Assembly: GCA_018700525.1 (NCBI GenBank)
Contig: JABITN010000171.1
Coordinates: forward strand, 1-64,000
DNA from: Opitutales bacterium
GTDB lineage: Bacteria; Verrucomicrobiota; Verrucomicrobiia; Opitutales; Opitutaceae
Direction of reading: 5' to 3'
Length of the DNA stretch: 64,000 nucleotides
The position numbers and the translations under genes were made by a program. Shown in pieces: positions 28,079 through 37,542 of the stretch (the first letter of the stretch is position 1; each line of letters begins with the position of its first letter). The notes under the pieces are model-generated. The model made no database searches and was not told the DNA's origin. It worked only from the letters and a program-made list of their open reading frames with translations.

Positions 28079-28136
28079 CTGACAAGCTTCGCCTATCAGG
28101 AAATAGGCTCCTCAATTCCTAGCACTCAAGACGCTC

Positions 28137-28437
28137 ATGCCATTCGCTAGAAGATTAGTCATCTGCATAGCCGCACTGCTGATACCGCTAATCTTCAAAG
28201 CGGCAAATCCCTCCTCTCGGAATTCCAATTTCTAATGAAATTCGGTCCGAACTGCAAAACGGCTTCGAGGCACTCGAGCGAATGATCGAAAGGCTTGAAA
28301 ACGAAGCAATAAACTTCCCTTTCATTAGGGCTCTGCTCCCCGACGTCGAAATCTACTACAACGCCGTTCGATACGCTCTGATCTACGATCAATTCTATCA
28401 GGATTGGAAACCTGATGAATTCGAAGTTGCCGCCATG
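28137..28437 (+). pseudogene. Alpha/beta hydrolase family protein, N-terminal remnant
   Basis: The ATG at 28137 opens a signal peptide (RRLVICIAALLIPLIFKAA) that reaches TAA after 34 codons. Shifting one base near 28200 continues as IPPLGIPISNEIRSELQ, then LLPDVEIYYNAVRYAL and [18 protein letters not shown]. This is the N-terminal helical segment of exported alpha/beta hydrolases (prolyl-oligopeptidase-like) common in Planctomycetes and Verrucomicrobia, which have the pattern P-x-x-x-R-x-E-L then LLPDVxIYxxAVxxAL. Similarity ends at about 28437, where the antisense sulfatase remnant begins, so the catalytic domain is gone. Confidence 0.65.
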
Positions 28438-28918
28438 TCACTGACTACCCCGGGCTTGATTTTACCTGACCAACGAAAGATCCCAGGCACCCGATACCCA
28501 CCTTCCCAAGTGGTCCCCCTCCCCCTGCTAGCGGAGCAGCAGTTCCCTCATGAGGACCAAACATCGTCTACGCCCCATTGTCGCTCGTAAAAATCACCAG
28601 CGTATTCTGATCTATGTTCTGTTTTTCAATGCCTCCATGACCTTCCCGACAGACCAATCGATCTCCTCAATAACATCGCCAAATCGTCCGCCTTCGCTAC
28701 ACCCCTGAAATTCCTTCGAAGCGAACATCGGCGCGTGGGGCATATTGCGAGCCAAGTAGAAAAAGAATGATTTATCTTTATGCTCCGCAATCCAGTCAAC
28801 CGCTTCCTTGGTGTATCGCTTAGTAAACAATTCTTGATCCGCAGGAGACTCGACGATTTCGCGCCCGCGAATCAATCAAAGGAAATTGAAAAGTGAACTT
28901 CTCGGTCACATCGGCATC
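28438..28918 (-). pseudogene. Sulfatase gene remnant with several lesions
   Basis: The minus strand reads, in changing frames: FTFQFPLI, then RGREIVESPADQELFTKRYT and FFFYLARNMPHAPMFAS, then DQNTLVIFTSDNGA, then THE motif [20 protein letters not shown]. This is the middle of an arylsulfatase (A-type). Lesions: a 4-bp tandem duplication AATCAATC at 28870-28877, loss of one T/A in a homopolymer at 28622-28626, a TAG at 28570-28568 where Trp is usual, and another shift near 28510. Both ends are missing, including the CxPSR site. The longest open piece is 28612-28875. Confidence 0.8.
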
Positions 28919-28940
28919 TGAAGGATTACATCGTTCAGAT

Positions 28941-28967
28941 TGGCCGCTCGGAGATCGGCCGCTACCC
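28941..28967. repeat. Single-arm family A repeat
   Basis: TGGCCGCTCGGAGATCGGCC followed by GCTACCC, the reverse-complement orientation of the family A unit at 5454. It lies between the sulfatase remnant and the SDR stop. Confidence 0.65.
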
Positions 28968-28997
28968 AAAAACAAAGCATTCCCAAGGCAACTAGTA

Positions 28998-29783
28998 TCA
29001 ATCCGGTATCTTTAAATTGGGTACGGGACTCGTACACGTCCATCCACCATCCACTTGCAAGGTTTGACCGGTAACGTGCCTTGCCTTATCCGACGCCAAG
29101 AAAAGCACGGCATCGGCGATATCCCCCGGCGTGGCAATTCGCCCATTTGGCGTGGCCCCCGACCAACTCTCCTTGAAATCCGGATCGTCGCCGATCGTAC
29201 GCTCCGTACCTACGGCTCCTGGTGAAATCGCATTCACCGTAATCCCGTACTGAGACAATTCTCCAACCAGCCCTTTGGCCAACATTCTCAATGCCGCCTT
29301 GGTCATCCCGTAAGGCACAAGGTGAGGATGCGATTGGTGACCCGTCACTGATGACATGAACAAAATGCGCCCACCCGTGCCCTGGTCCTTCATACGTCTT
29401 GCCGCGCCTTGAGCCAGAAAAAAACTACCTTGAAGGTTCAGCCCTATGAGCGACTGAAATTTCTCAACCGTATATTCCAAAAACGATCCATAGGTAGTGA
29501 TTCCCGCATTCGCGACCGCTATGTCGATCGCTCCATAACGAGTCACTGCTTCAACAAGCATTTTCTCCACAAAATCCGGATTCCCTGCATCCCCAGGAAA
29601 CGCATGGCAAACACCTCCCGCAGACACGATTTTTCCCGCGGCTTCCTTCGCTAGAGCAGGATCCAAATCATTAAGTAAAACCGATGCGCCTCGAGCCGCC
29701 AGGGCACGACAAATCTCATAACCAATTCCATTTCCGGCACCGGTCACGATCGCCACCTTATTCGTAAATTCACTATCCGCCAT
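28998..29783 (-). CDS. SDR family oxidoreductase (FabG-like)
   Basis: 261-aa classical SDR. Nucleotide-binding VTGAGNGIGYEICRAL (TGxxxGIG), DAGNPDF for the adenine site, AVANAGITTYG (NAG), catalytic Ser in FMSSVTGHQ, and YGMTKAAL (YxxxK). The C terminus has the usual ISPGAVGTERT and TGQTLQVDGGWT. It is probably NAD(H)-preferring because beta-2 ends in NDLD. The substrate may be a sugar or acyl alcohol; context gives no help, since its neighbours are gene remnants and repeats. Normal length, no lesions. Confidence 0.9.
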   Translation of the reverse strand: MADSEFTNKVAIVTGAGNGIGYEICRALAARGASVLLNDLDPALAKEAAGKIVSAGGVCHAFPGDAGNPDFVEKMLVEAVTRYGAIDIAVANAGITTYGSFLEYTVEKFQSLIGLNLQGSFFLAQGAARRMKDQGTGGRILFMSSVTGHQSHPHLVPYGMTKAALRMLAKGLVGELSQYGITVNAISPGAVGTERTIGDDPDFKESWSGATPNGRIATPGDIADAVLFLASDKARHVTGQTLQVDGGWTCTSPVPNLKIPD

Positions 29784-30469
29784 ATGATCGCAATTCCCTA
29801 CACACCGTTTACCCTCCTGACAAAAGCTTTCTTCTTCGAGAAAGCGAATGTATCGCGATCAATGCTCAAAGTTGCTATAATAAGAACATTTTTCCGTAGG
29901 TTGGATACGCTTTCAATTCGAAACAGTGACGATTCGATAAAGCATCTTCGGGGGATTTGAAATGTAGCGGCCGATCTCCGAGCGGCCACCTCTGCACTGA
30001 TCCTTTTCATATGGCCGCTCGGGGATCGGCCGCTACCAAAACGAGCAACGAAGGAACCAAGAGACTCAGAATCTGCGACAACCTTCGGAGTATTACACTC
30101 AAAAATAAAGCATCCTCGGAGCAAGCTCTCGACTTCGTCGACTGACGCTTTGCGCCAGCGGGGTATTTTTGCAGGTAAGGAGGCCCGGTCCTCCCTACCA
30201 AAGCCAAAGCAAGCTTTGGGGTATTAAACCCAAAGGAAATAAACCCAATCTGCAGACGACTCAAACCATCGCCCTGATTCATCAGGGATCAAGCGAGGCA
30301 CGAGCGATGTTCTTTTCAAATTTCCACCCTCTGCGGCCTCCAACTGCGCTCTTCGAGCTACGACCGACGTGATCGGCAGTACCGCCCTAGCTATTTGAAC
30401 AGCCCTCCCCGCTTTCTCCGATTATTGTCTTCCGTTTAAAACCCCTTCCCGTATTTCCATAAAACACAC
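29784..30469. repeat. Long intergenic region rich in palindromes
   Basis: 686 bases without a supported gene. It contains a family A pair at 29964-30037 (GTAGCGGCCGATCTCCGAGC, then after 35 bases the inverted copy ending CGCTACC), a family E relative at about 30106-30167 (AATAAAGCATCCTCGGAGCA ... GCGGGGTATTT), and a hairpin GGTAAGGAGG/GTCCTCCCTACC at 30174-30199. A small CCCTGAT/ATCAGGG inverted repeat lies near 30272-30290. Short ORFs through here change frame within the repeats and are not believable. The promoter for the MATE gene is presumably in the last 150 bases. Confidence 0.65.
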
Positions 30470-31852
30470 ATGTTGGGATGGATACAAAAACGCTGGAACG
30501 AAGAAGCGGGCTATCGACAATTGCTCGTCGTCGCCATCCCTCTCATTCTCAGCATGGGTTCGTTTTCCGTTCTGATTTTCGTCGACCGCGTTTTCCTCGC
30601 CCATTACTCGGCAGATGCCTTAGCCGCCGCCCAACCAGCGGGCATGCTGAATTTCTCGATCCTCTGTTTCTTCCTCGGCGTATCGATCTACACATCCACA
30701 TTTGTCGCCCAGTACATGGGTGCCAAGCAGCCTGAAAAAGTCGGCCCATCCGTTTGGCACGGAGTTTACATTGGAGTCATCGGCGGCCTAAGCCTTCCGT
30801 TCTTCGCCCCCTTCGCCACCGACATATTCGCTTTCATCGGACATGCTCCGGAAGTCCAAAAAGATGAAGCGGCATTTTTCAGAATCCTAAATTTCGGAGC
30901 TTTCTTCTTTCTCGCTAACAGCGCCTTCTCCTGCTTCTACTCAGGCCGCGGTAAGTCTTGGCCAATCGTCTGGATGAACATATCCATGACCTGCCTGAAC
31001 ATCCTCCTGGATTACCTATTGATATTCGGGAATTTCGGCTTTCCTCGCTTAGGAATCACCGGTGCAGGCATCGCCACAGTAACATCGTCGGCATTCGTAA
31101 CGATCGCTTACCTCATCCTATTTTGCCGACACTCTAACAACCTTCGATTTCAAACACGCTCGAGTTGGCGACTGCAAAAAAGGCTTCTCCTACGCATTCT
31201 CCGCTTCGGCACTCCTTCGGGAGCTCATTTCTTCCTCGATGTCATGGGCTTCACCGTATTCGTACTGCTAATCGGTCGCATCGGCACCGTCGAACTCGCC
31301 GCTAGCAACATCGCTCTCAACATCAATTTACTCAGTCTTCTCCCCATGATCGGTCTCGGCACAGCTGCGAGTATCATGGTCGGTCGATTTCAGGGAGCCC
31401 GCCAAAGCCCCCTCGCGGTCAAGACCACCTATTCCGCCCTCCATATGGCCGTTGTCCACAACACAGTCATGGCCTCACTCTACTGGTTCGCACCAGAGAT
31501 CCTGATCAGTCCATTCATACAGGAAACGAGTGGAGGCGATCTCCCTTTGATCGAATCGACGGCCTCCTCTTTGCTTCGCTACTTTGCCATTATTATCTTC
31601 CTCGATTCCCTCATCATTATGACCGGAGGAGCCTTAAAAGGCGCAGGAGACACCCGATATGTCATGACAGTACTCGCGTTCACTTCGATCTTCTTCCTGG
31701 TCATACCGGCTTACATTCTCATCGAAGTCCTTCATCAGCCAGCATCCGTGGCCTGGATATGTGCTATTGTGAATTTAGCCGTCGTAGCCCTGGCCTTCTC
31801 CCTTCGATTCCGTTCCGGAAAGTGGCAGAATATCGACGTCATCGATAGGTAA
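30470..31852 (+). CDS. MATE family efflux transporter
   Basis: 460-aa multidrug and toxin extrusion type antiporter with about twelve membrane segments. Family hallmarks: AIPLILSMGSFSVLIFVDRV in the first helix, LAAAQPAGMLNF, GLGVSIYTSTFVAQYMGA-like region (FFLGVSIYTSTFVAQYMG), FGFPRLGITGAGIATVTSSA between the two halves, LIGRIGTVELAASNIALNIN opening the second half, and GLGTAASIMVGRFQGA. It would export cationic compounds using Na+ or H+. The gene stands alone. Length and layout are normal. Confidence 0.92.
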   Translation: MLGWIQKRWNEEAGYRQLLVVAIPLILSMGSFSVLIFVDRVFLAHYSADALAAAQPAGMLNFSILCFFLGVSIYTSTFVAQYMGAKQPEKVGPSVWHGVYIGVIGGLSLPFFAPFATDIFAFIGHAPEVQKDEAAFFRILNFGAFFFLANSAFSCFYSGRGKSWPIVWMNISMTCLNILLDYLLIFGNFGFPRLGITGAGIATVTSSAFVTIAYLILFCRHSNNLRFQTRSSWRLQKRLLLRILRFGTPSGAHFFLDVMGFTVFVLLIGRIGTVELAASNIALNINLLSLLPMIGLGTAASIMVGRFQGARQSPLAVKTTYSALHMAVVHNTVMASLYWFAPEILISPFIQETSGGDLPLIESTASSLLRYFAIIIFLDSLIIMTGGALKGAGDTRYVMTVLAFTSIFFLVIPAYILIEVLHQPASVAWICAIVNLAVVALAFSLRFRSGKWQNIDVIDR

Positions 31853-31976
31853 GTTAGCCCAAGCTGTTCCCCTCCAGGTTCGCCCAGTACAAATTACCCA
31901 GAATAGATGTAAAACTTTGAACACCTTATTCGTTTAAATCCTTGCGAACCTACAACTCCGGCAATTAACTTTTAGC

Positions 31977-34577
31977 GTGCTTCGAACCCTAGCTATCTCA
32001 CCTTCTTTCATACTGATTTTGATAGGTCTGGCTTTTTTCGAATCGACTCAATTCGTCCATGGGCAGGACGAAGAGGAAGAAGAGCCAATGGAATTCCAAG
32101 CTGTCGAAGCTTTGTACCAACGCGGCCAATACGATCAAGTCCTCGCAGAGGCTGCAATCGGACGTAAAAATCAGCCTTGGAATGAAAAGTGGTGGCAAAT
32201 CGAATCGCAGTCCCTACTCGACACCGGTCGCTACCAGGAAGCTTACGAGTTACTGAGCGAAGGCGTTTCCGCCCGATACTCTAGCATCCGCCTACGCCTC
32301 ATGATTCGCGAAGCCGCACTTTACGTAGACGACTTGCAAACGGCAAATTCCGTCCTCAGAGAAATCGATAATATCATTCGGCGCAGCGGACGTTTCTCCT
32401 ACGACCCGGAATCCCTTGTCTCTATCGGGGATGCCGCAATCCTCTTAGGGATAGAGCCGCGTATCGTTCTCGAAAACTTCTACAAACGAGCCCAAGACGA
32501 TGCCAATCCCGTTGCTAGTTCCTTTCTTGCCCCTGGTAACCTCGCTCTCGAAAAAAGTGATTTCAGCCTCGCATCGAAGACTTTCCAAAACGGACTGAAA
32601 CATTTCCCCAGCAACCCCGAACTCTGGTACGGTCTCGCTAGCTCATTCGTCGAGGGCGATCGCGCCAAACTTATCGAATACGCCGAAGGTGCCCTCGCCC
32701 TCAACGAAAACCATACCGGCACTCGCATCCTACTAGCCCAGCATCTTGTCGATGCCGAAGCCTACGACGAAGCGCTCGAGCAATTGGAAGTCGCCCTCGA
32801 AGTCAACCCCTTGCATCCCGAAGCATTGGCTCTCAAAGCCGTAGTGTCATACCTTCGCAATGACAGTGCCACTGGAAACCAACTGCGCGAACAAGCGCTT
32901 TCAACCTGGCAAACCAATCCCCACGTCGACCACCTGATCGGCCGTAACCTTTCCCGCAAATACTGGTTCAAAGAAGGAGCGGCAGCCCAACGCCTCGCCC
33001 TCGCCTTCCAACCTGATTTCCTACCCGCCAAAACGCAACTTGCTCAGGACCTCCTTCGCCTAGGACGTGAAACCGAAGGTTGGCAACTAGCGGATGAGGT
33101 CCACGAAGCCGACCCCTACAACATATCCGCCTATAACCTGGTTACTCTCCGCGACAAAATCGACGACTTCGAAACCTTGGAAACCGAACACTTCCGTATC
33201 CGTATTTCAAAAGAGGAAGCGCCCATCTACGGACAACGAGCCATCGACCTGCTCGAACCTGCCTACGTGTACCTTAAAGACCGATACGGCGTCGAAATCG
33301 ATCAAAAGGTAACCGTTGAGATCTATCCGAATCCCGCCGACTTCGAAGTACGCACTTTCGGAATGCCCGGCAACCCAGGCTACCTAGGCGTCTGCTTTGG
33401 GCCGGTTTTCACTATCAACAGCCCCGCCACCAGCCTCGCTAACTGGGAGGCCGTGATGTACCACGAATTCTGCCACACAATAACGCTCACTCTCACACGC
33501 AATCGCATGCCTCGTTGGCTAAGCGAAGGCATCTCCGTTTACGAAGAACGCGAACGTAACGGAGCTTGGGGACAGATGATGACCGTTGACTACCGCGATC
33601 GCATCCTTGACGGCCGTATGCAGGCAATCAGCGAGATGAGCGCCGCCTTCCTCAAAGCCCAAACCAGCGACGATACCCAATTCGCCTACTATCAATCCTA
33701 CCTAGTCGTCGAATACCTATTCCAAACTTACGGAATCGAAGCCATGCGAGCCGTTCTGCTTTCCCTCGGCGAAGGCGAGACAATGAACGATGCCCTCGCC
33801 ACGCATGTCGCTCCGCTTGACGAACTCGACGAACGATTCCTAGAAATGGCCCGCTCGAAAGCCAACACTCTCGGCGGAAGCTACTCCCTCCAACGCGCCG
33901 AAGCTGTGCTTGAAATGGCCGTCGAACTGATTACTCCGGAACCAAACTACTTTAAAGCGATCGAGACCATCCAACCATTGATCGAAGCTGAAGATTGGAC
34001 AGCCGCCCGCGATGCCCTGGAACCCATCGTCAAAAAGTCAGGCTACTTAGCTGGCGCCGAAAACGCTCATTCGCTTTTGGCCCACATTTACCGGCAACTC
34101 GACGATGTAGATAACGAACGCGACACCCTAACGCTCATCGCCACCCAAGAAGGCAACCGCATCGAACCGGTAGACCGACTTCTCGAAATCGCCATCGAAC
34201 AAGATGACCCACCAGCCATCGTGCGATGGGCCAACGCATCCATCGCGATCAAACCGATGGCTATCGAACCCTGGCGAGCCCTCTTCACGACTCATGCCCG
34301 TTTTCAATACGAGGCTTCAGCGATCGAAACCGGAAACATCCTGCTCGAACTCGACCCGCCCGATATCGCAATGGTCCATTATCACCTCGCCCGTCAATAC
34401 GAACGTAAAGATCCCAAAACCGCCCGGCGCCATACGCTCATGGCCTTGGAAGAAGCGCCTCGATTTAGACTCGCTTACGAACTGCTAAACGCCCTAAAAA
34501 AACGTCAAAACAATCGGAATTCGTCCGCGACGCCATCCAGACTCGACGATGCCATACATGAAGCTACCCGTCTATAA
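31977..34577 (+). CDS. TPR-repeat protein with peptidase MA-like (gluzincin) domain
   Basis: 866 aa from a GTG start that places a signal peptide (about residues 8-27) directly at the N terminus; an acidic EEEEE run follows. Residues about 40-390 are tetratricopeptide-like repeats, and 400-620 a peptidase MA-like domain with YHEFCHTITLTLTRNRMPRW; HEFCH at 496-500 fits HExxH and LSEGISVYEE supplies the third ligand Glu. More TPR units fill the C terminus. It is probably a periplasmic or secreted zinc peptidase or scaffold. Its last 29 bases overlap the DUF4159 gene, so it is the head of the plus-strand block that runs to 46797. Confidence 0.85.
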   Translation: MLRTLAISPSFILILIGLAFFESTQFVHGQDEEEEEPMEFQAVEALYQRGQYDQVLAEAAIGRKNQPWNEKWWQIESQSLLDTGRYQEAYELLSEGVSARYSSIRLRLMIREAALYVDDLQTANSVLREIDNIIRRSGRFSYDPESLVSIGDAAILLGIEPRIVLENFYKRAQDDANPVASSFLAPGNLALEKSDFSLASKTFQNGLKHFPSNPELWYGLASSFVEGDRAKLIEYAEGALALNENHTGTRILLAQHLVDAEAYDEALEQLEVALEVNPLHPEALALKAVVSYLRNDSATGNQLREQALSTWQTNPHVDHLIGRNLSRKYWFKEGAAAQRLALAFQPDFLPAKTQLAQDLLRLGRETEGWQLADEVHEADPYNISAYNLVTLRDKIDDFETLETEHFRIRISKEEAPIYGQRAIDLLEPAYVYLKDRYGVEIDQKVTVEIYPNPADFEVRTFGMPGNPGYLGVCFGPVFTINSPATSLANWEAVMYHEFCHTITLTLTRNRMPRWLSEGISVYEERERNGAWGQMMTVDYRDRILDGRMQAISEMSAAFLKAQTSDDTQFAYYQSYLVVEYLFQTYGIEAMRAVLLSLGEGETMNDALATHVAPLDELDERFLEMARSKANTLGGSYSLQRAEAVLEMAVELITPEPNYFKAIETIQPLIEAEDWTAARDALEPIVKKSGYLAGAENAHSLLAHIYRQLDDVDNERDTLTLIATQEGNRIEPVDRLLEIAIEQDDPPAIVRWANASIAIKPMAIEPWRALFTTHARFQYEASAIETGNILLELDPPDIAMVHYHLARQYERKDPKTARRHTLMALEEAPRFRLAYELLNALKKRQNNRNSSATPSRLDDAIHEATRL

Positions 34578-35418
34578 TTTACCGTTTATCGCAGCCGCCA
34601 TATGTTTGCTGCCCTTGAGCTTTAGTCAACGCCACCAAAGCTACGACAACCGTGCCGGCGTGCCGGAATGGCAGGTTGATTCCGAATTCAAACAAGACGT
34701 ATTTACATTCGCTCGGGTAAAATACACGTCCACTCGCGGAGGCGGCGGTCATGGAGGTTGGGGCTACGGCCGACGAGGAGGGCGAGGCGGCGGTGGTTGG
34801 CAAACCGATTACCCTGACGCCGAACTCAACTTCGCCTACCGACTCCAGCAGATGACGAGCCTTAAGGTCAATCCAGACTCTACCGTCGTAGAACTTACCC
34901 AGCCCGATCTTTTCAACTACCCCTTTCTCTATATCGTCGAACCGGGACGACTCATATTCCTCGAAGAAGAAGTAACCGCTTTGCGCGAATACTTACTCAA
35001 TGGCGGATTCCTCATGGTCGACGATTTCTGGGGAGACAGTGAGTATGATAATTTTCACTACGAAATCAGTCGTGTCTTTCCAGAACGCGAACCTGTCGAA
35101 ATCCCCATCGAACATCCGATATTCCACATGGTTTTCGATCTCGAAGAAAAACCGCAAGTCCCCAGCGCAGGTCACGCAATCGGAGCGCGTAGAGCCGGTT
35201 ACGGCACCGTCAGCAATCAAGGCCCCGGAACCGAAGAAGTACACTACAAAGCAATCTTCGACGATAACGGACGCATCATGTGTATCATTTGCCACAATAC
35301 CGATCTCGGCGACGGCTGGGAACGCGAAGGCGAAGACGAGTGGTACTTCCGCGAATTCGCCGAAAAGAAAGCCTACCAAATGGGCATCAACATAATCTTC
35401 TACGCCCTAACCCACTGA
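34549..35418 (+). CDS. DUF4159 domain-containing protein, exported
   Basis: 289 aa; the ATG at 34558 is an equally good start. A signal peptide (FIAAAICLLPLSFS) is followed by a Gly/Arg-rich stretch (RGGGGHGGWGYGRRGGRGGG, residues about 63-83) and then DUF4159: DAELNFAYRLQQMTSLKVNP, FLYIVEPGRLIFLEEEVTAL, YLLNGGFLMVDDFWGD and HPIFHMVFD, with a C-terminal MGINIIFYALTH. DUF4159 resembles a class I glutamine amidotransferase-like fold and is regularly encoded beside MoxR/BatA genes. Function unknown. It is translationally coupled to the TPR/peptidase gene, then a 196-base gap precedes moxR. Confidence 0.88.
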   Translation: MPYMKLPVYNLPFIAAAICLLPLSFSQRHQSYDNRAGVPEWQVDSEFKQDVFTFARVKYTSTRGGGGHGGWGYGRRGGRGGGGWQTDYPDAELNFAYRLQQMTSLKVNPDSTVVELTQPDLFNYPFLYIVEPGRLIFLEEEVTALREYLLNGGFLMVDDFWGDSEYDNFHYEISRVFPEREPVEIPIEHPIFHMVFDLEEKPQVPSAGHAIGARRAGYGTVSNQGPGTEEVHYKAIFDDNGRIMCIICHNTDLGDGWEREGEDEWYFREFAEKKAYQMGINIIFYALTH

Positions 35419-35614
35419 AACCACAATTCATCGAAATAATTTTAGAGACTGTCTAAAACGCCCGTACGTTAAAATTTTCAAAATCCAGACTTATTCAACA
35501 ATCATCTTAGGAAAATAAATAACCTAGCCGAGATTTCAGAGGCTCCCTTTTTCATCAGCAGGTCTCAACATAATCTTCCACGCAACCCCATTTCATAATT
35601 CACACTTTAAACAA

Positions 35615-36610
35615 ATGTCCTTACTAGAATCCACCGAAGAGCAAGAAGCCGTATTCAATCGCCTCCAAGAAGGCCGCAAAAAAGTGGAGGCCGAGCTCAG
35701 CAAGGCCGTCATCGGCCAAAAAGCCGTCGTTGAACAGATCATGCTAGCCCTCATATCCGGTGGCCATTGCCTCATCACCGGCGCTCCAGGACTAGCGAAA
35801 ACGCTCCTCGTTAAATCCGTAGCGAAAGTCTTCCATTTAGATTTTCAGCGTATCCAATTCACGCCCGACCTCATGCCAGCCGACATCACCGGCACGGAGA
35901 TCTTCACCGATACGCCCGAAGGACGGAAACTCGTATTTGCCAAGGGGCCCATTTTCACAAACCTACTGCTCGCCGACGAAATAAACCGTACCCCTCCCAA
36001 AACCCAATCCGCTTTACTGGAAGCGATGCAGGAACACCAGGTCACGGCTGCCGGAGCCACCCATACGCTTTCCGAACCGTTCTTCGTTCTGGCCACCCAG
36101 AACCCAGTCGAAATGGAAGGTACCTACCCGCTTCCCGAAGCTCAACTCGATCGCTTCCTGTTCAATGTCCTCATCGACTACCTGCCCGAGGGCGACGAAA
36201 TCGAAGTAGTCAAACAAACGACCGCCAAAGATCACGACCCGATAGAATCCATTTTCTCCGCCGAGGACGCTATCGGATTCCAATCGCTCGTCCGCAAAGT
36301 ACCTGTTTCAGACGAAGTCGTTAAGTTCGCCGTCCAACTCACAGCCGCAACCCGGCCCAGTGATCCCAACGCTCCGGACTTCATTAAAGAATGGATCAGT
36401 TGGGGAGCCGGTACCCGCGCCGCGCAAGGCCTCGTCCTAGCGAGCAAAGCCCTAGCCCTCTGGAACTCCCGAGCCCATGTCACCAAAGAAGACATCATCA
36501 GCCTCGCTCACGTAATCCTACGCCACCGCATCCTCCTCAATTACCGAGCCGAAGCCGAAGGCGAAACCGTCGAAACCGTCATCGACAAACTCTTAGAAGC
36601 GAAATCCTAA
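35615..36610 (+). CDS. MoxR family AAA ATPase
   Basis: 331-aa AAA_3 ATPase. Walker A is GAPGLAKT (residues 56-63), Walker B LLADEINRTPPKTQSALLEA, sensor 1 ATQNPVEMEG followed by TYPLPEAQLDRFLF, and the C-terminal lid AAA_lid_2 carries the conserved GAGTRAAQ. MoxR proteins act as chaperones that mature VWA-domain proteins or metal enzymes; here the next two genes encode a DUF58 and a BatA-type VWA protein, the canonical association. The promoter probably lies in the 196-base gap upstream, which is A+T-rich. Cytoplasmic. Confidence 0.95.
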   Translation: MSLLESTEEQEAVFNRLQEGRKKVEAELSKAVIGQKAVVEQIMLALISGGHCLITGAPGLAKTLLVKSVAKVFHLDFQRIQFTPDLMPADITGTEIFTDTPEGRKLVFAKGPIFTNLLLADEINRTPPKTQSALLEAMQEHQVTAAGATHTLSEPFFVLATQNPVEMEGTYPLPEAQLDRFLFNVLIDYLPEGDEIEVVKQTTAKDHDPIESIFSAEDAIGFQSLVRKVPVSDEVVKFAVQLTAATRPSDPNAPDFIKEWISWGAGTRAAQGLVLASKALALWNSRAHVTKEDIISLAHVILRHRILLNYRAEAEGETVETVIDKLLEAKS

Positions 36611-36633
36611 AAACCTAATTCTTAATTCGCCAA

Positions 36634-37542
36634 ATGCCCACCGCATCCAACACCGGCATAGACCCCCATGTCTTGCTCGCGATTCGCGATCTAGAGCTTC
36701 GTGCCCGTGTCGTGGTAGAAGGCCTTTGGTCAGGATTACACCGCAGTCCCTTGCAAGGGTTCTCGGTCGAATTCACCGAATACCGCCAGTACACCCAAGG
36801 CGACGATCTGCGCTACCTGGATTGGAAACTCCTCGCCCGCACTGATCGGGAATTCATCAAGAAATTCGAAGACGAAACCAATCTTCGCTGCATGATCCTA
36901 TTCGACGCAAGCCGCTCGATGCAATTCGGATCGGACGGCGTATCCAAAGCCGAATACGCACGAACTTTAGCAGCAACCTTCGCCTATTTCCTGCTTAAAC
37001 AACGCGATGTCGTCGGCCTCGCTCTTTTCGATAGCGAACTGCGCGAATACCTACCCGCTCGGTGGCGACCCGGACAATTTCGTCGGCTCCTAGCTCTACT
37101 CGGCAAAAAATCCGATGGGGATGAAACCAATCTAGGCAAAGCGCTAGAACAAGCTGCCCATCTGAACTCTAAACGAAGCCTAATTCTCGTTCTTTCCGAT
37201 TTCCTCTCCTCCCCCGATTCTTGGAAACGCTCTCTTGGCCAACTTGTCGCCGCAGGTCACGATGTTCGTGCCCTTCAAGTTCTCGACTCTGCGGAGCTTG
37301 ATCTCGACTTTGGCAAAGCTGCCCAATGGGAAGATCTCGAAACCGGTAATCGCCTTTACATTGATCCCTCCGAAGCGCGCAGCGCTTACAAGGAAAGCTT
37401 CGAAGCCCATCAAACTCTCGTTCAACAGGCTCTCGAAGAACGCGGGGTTAAGCACCTAGTTGCTCCAACGAACAAACCGCTAGACTTCGTATTGATCGAT
37501 CTCCTCCGAAGCCAACCTTTAACCGGAAGGGTGGCTCAATGA
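36634..37542 (+). CDS. DUF58 domain-containing (VWA-like) protein
   Basis: 302 aa. The DUF58 signature RQYTQGDDLRYLDWKLLART precedes a VWA-type fold with the metal-binding DASRSM (from Asp91, DxSxS). It probably interacts with the MoxR ATPase encoded just upstream and is likely membrane-associated through its partners, since no clear transmembrane segment is present. Its TGA overlaps the ATG of the BatA gene by four bases. Members of this family occur in aerotolerance (Bat) operons, but the phenotype in Verrucomicrobia is not established. Confidence 0.93.
   Translation: MPTASNTGIDPHVLLAIRDLELRARVVVEGLWSGLHRSPLQGFSVEFTEYRQYTQGDDLRYLDWKLLARTDREFIKKFEDETNLRCMILFDASRSMQFGSDGVSKAEYARTLAATFAYFLLKQRDVVGLALFDSELREYLPARWRPGQFRRLLALLGKKSDGDETNLGKALEQAAHLNSKRSLILVLSDFLSSPDSWKRSLGQLVAAGHDVRALQVLDSAELDLDFGKAAQWEDLETGNRLYIDPSEARSAYKESFEAHQTLVQQALEERGVKHLVAPTNKPLDFVLIDLLRSQPLTGRVAQ

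Noticed and set aside
28282-28590. 102-aa ORF
   Set aside because: Its first half is the hydrolase remnant and its second half is antisense of the sulfatase remnant; it is not a gene.
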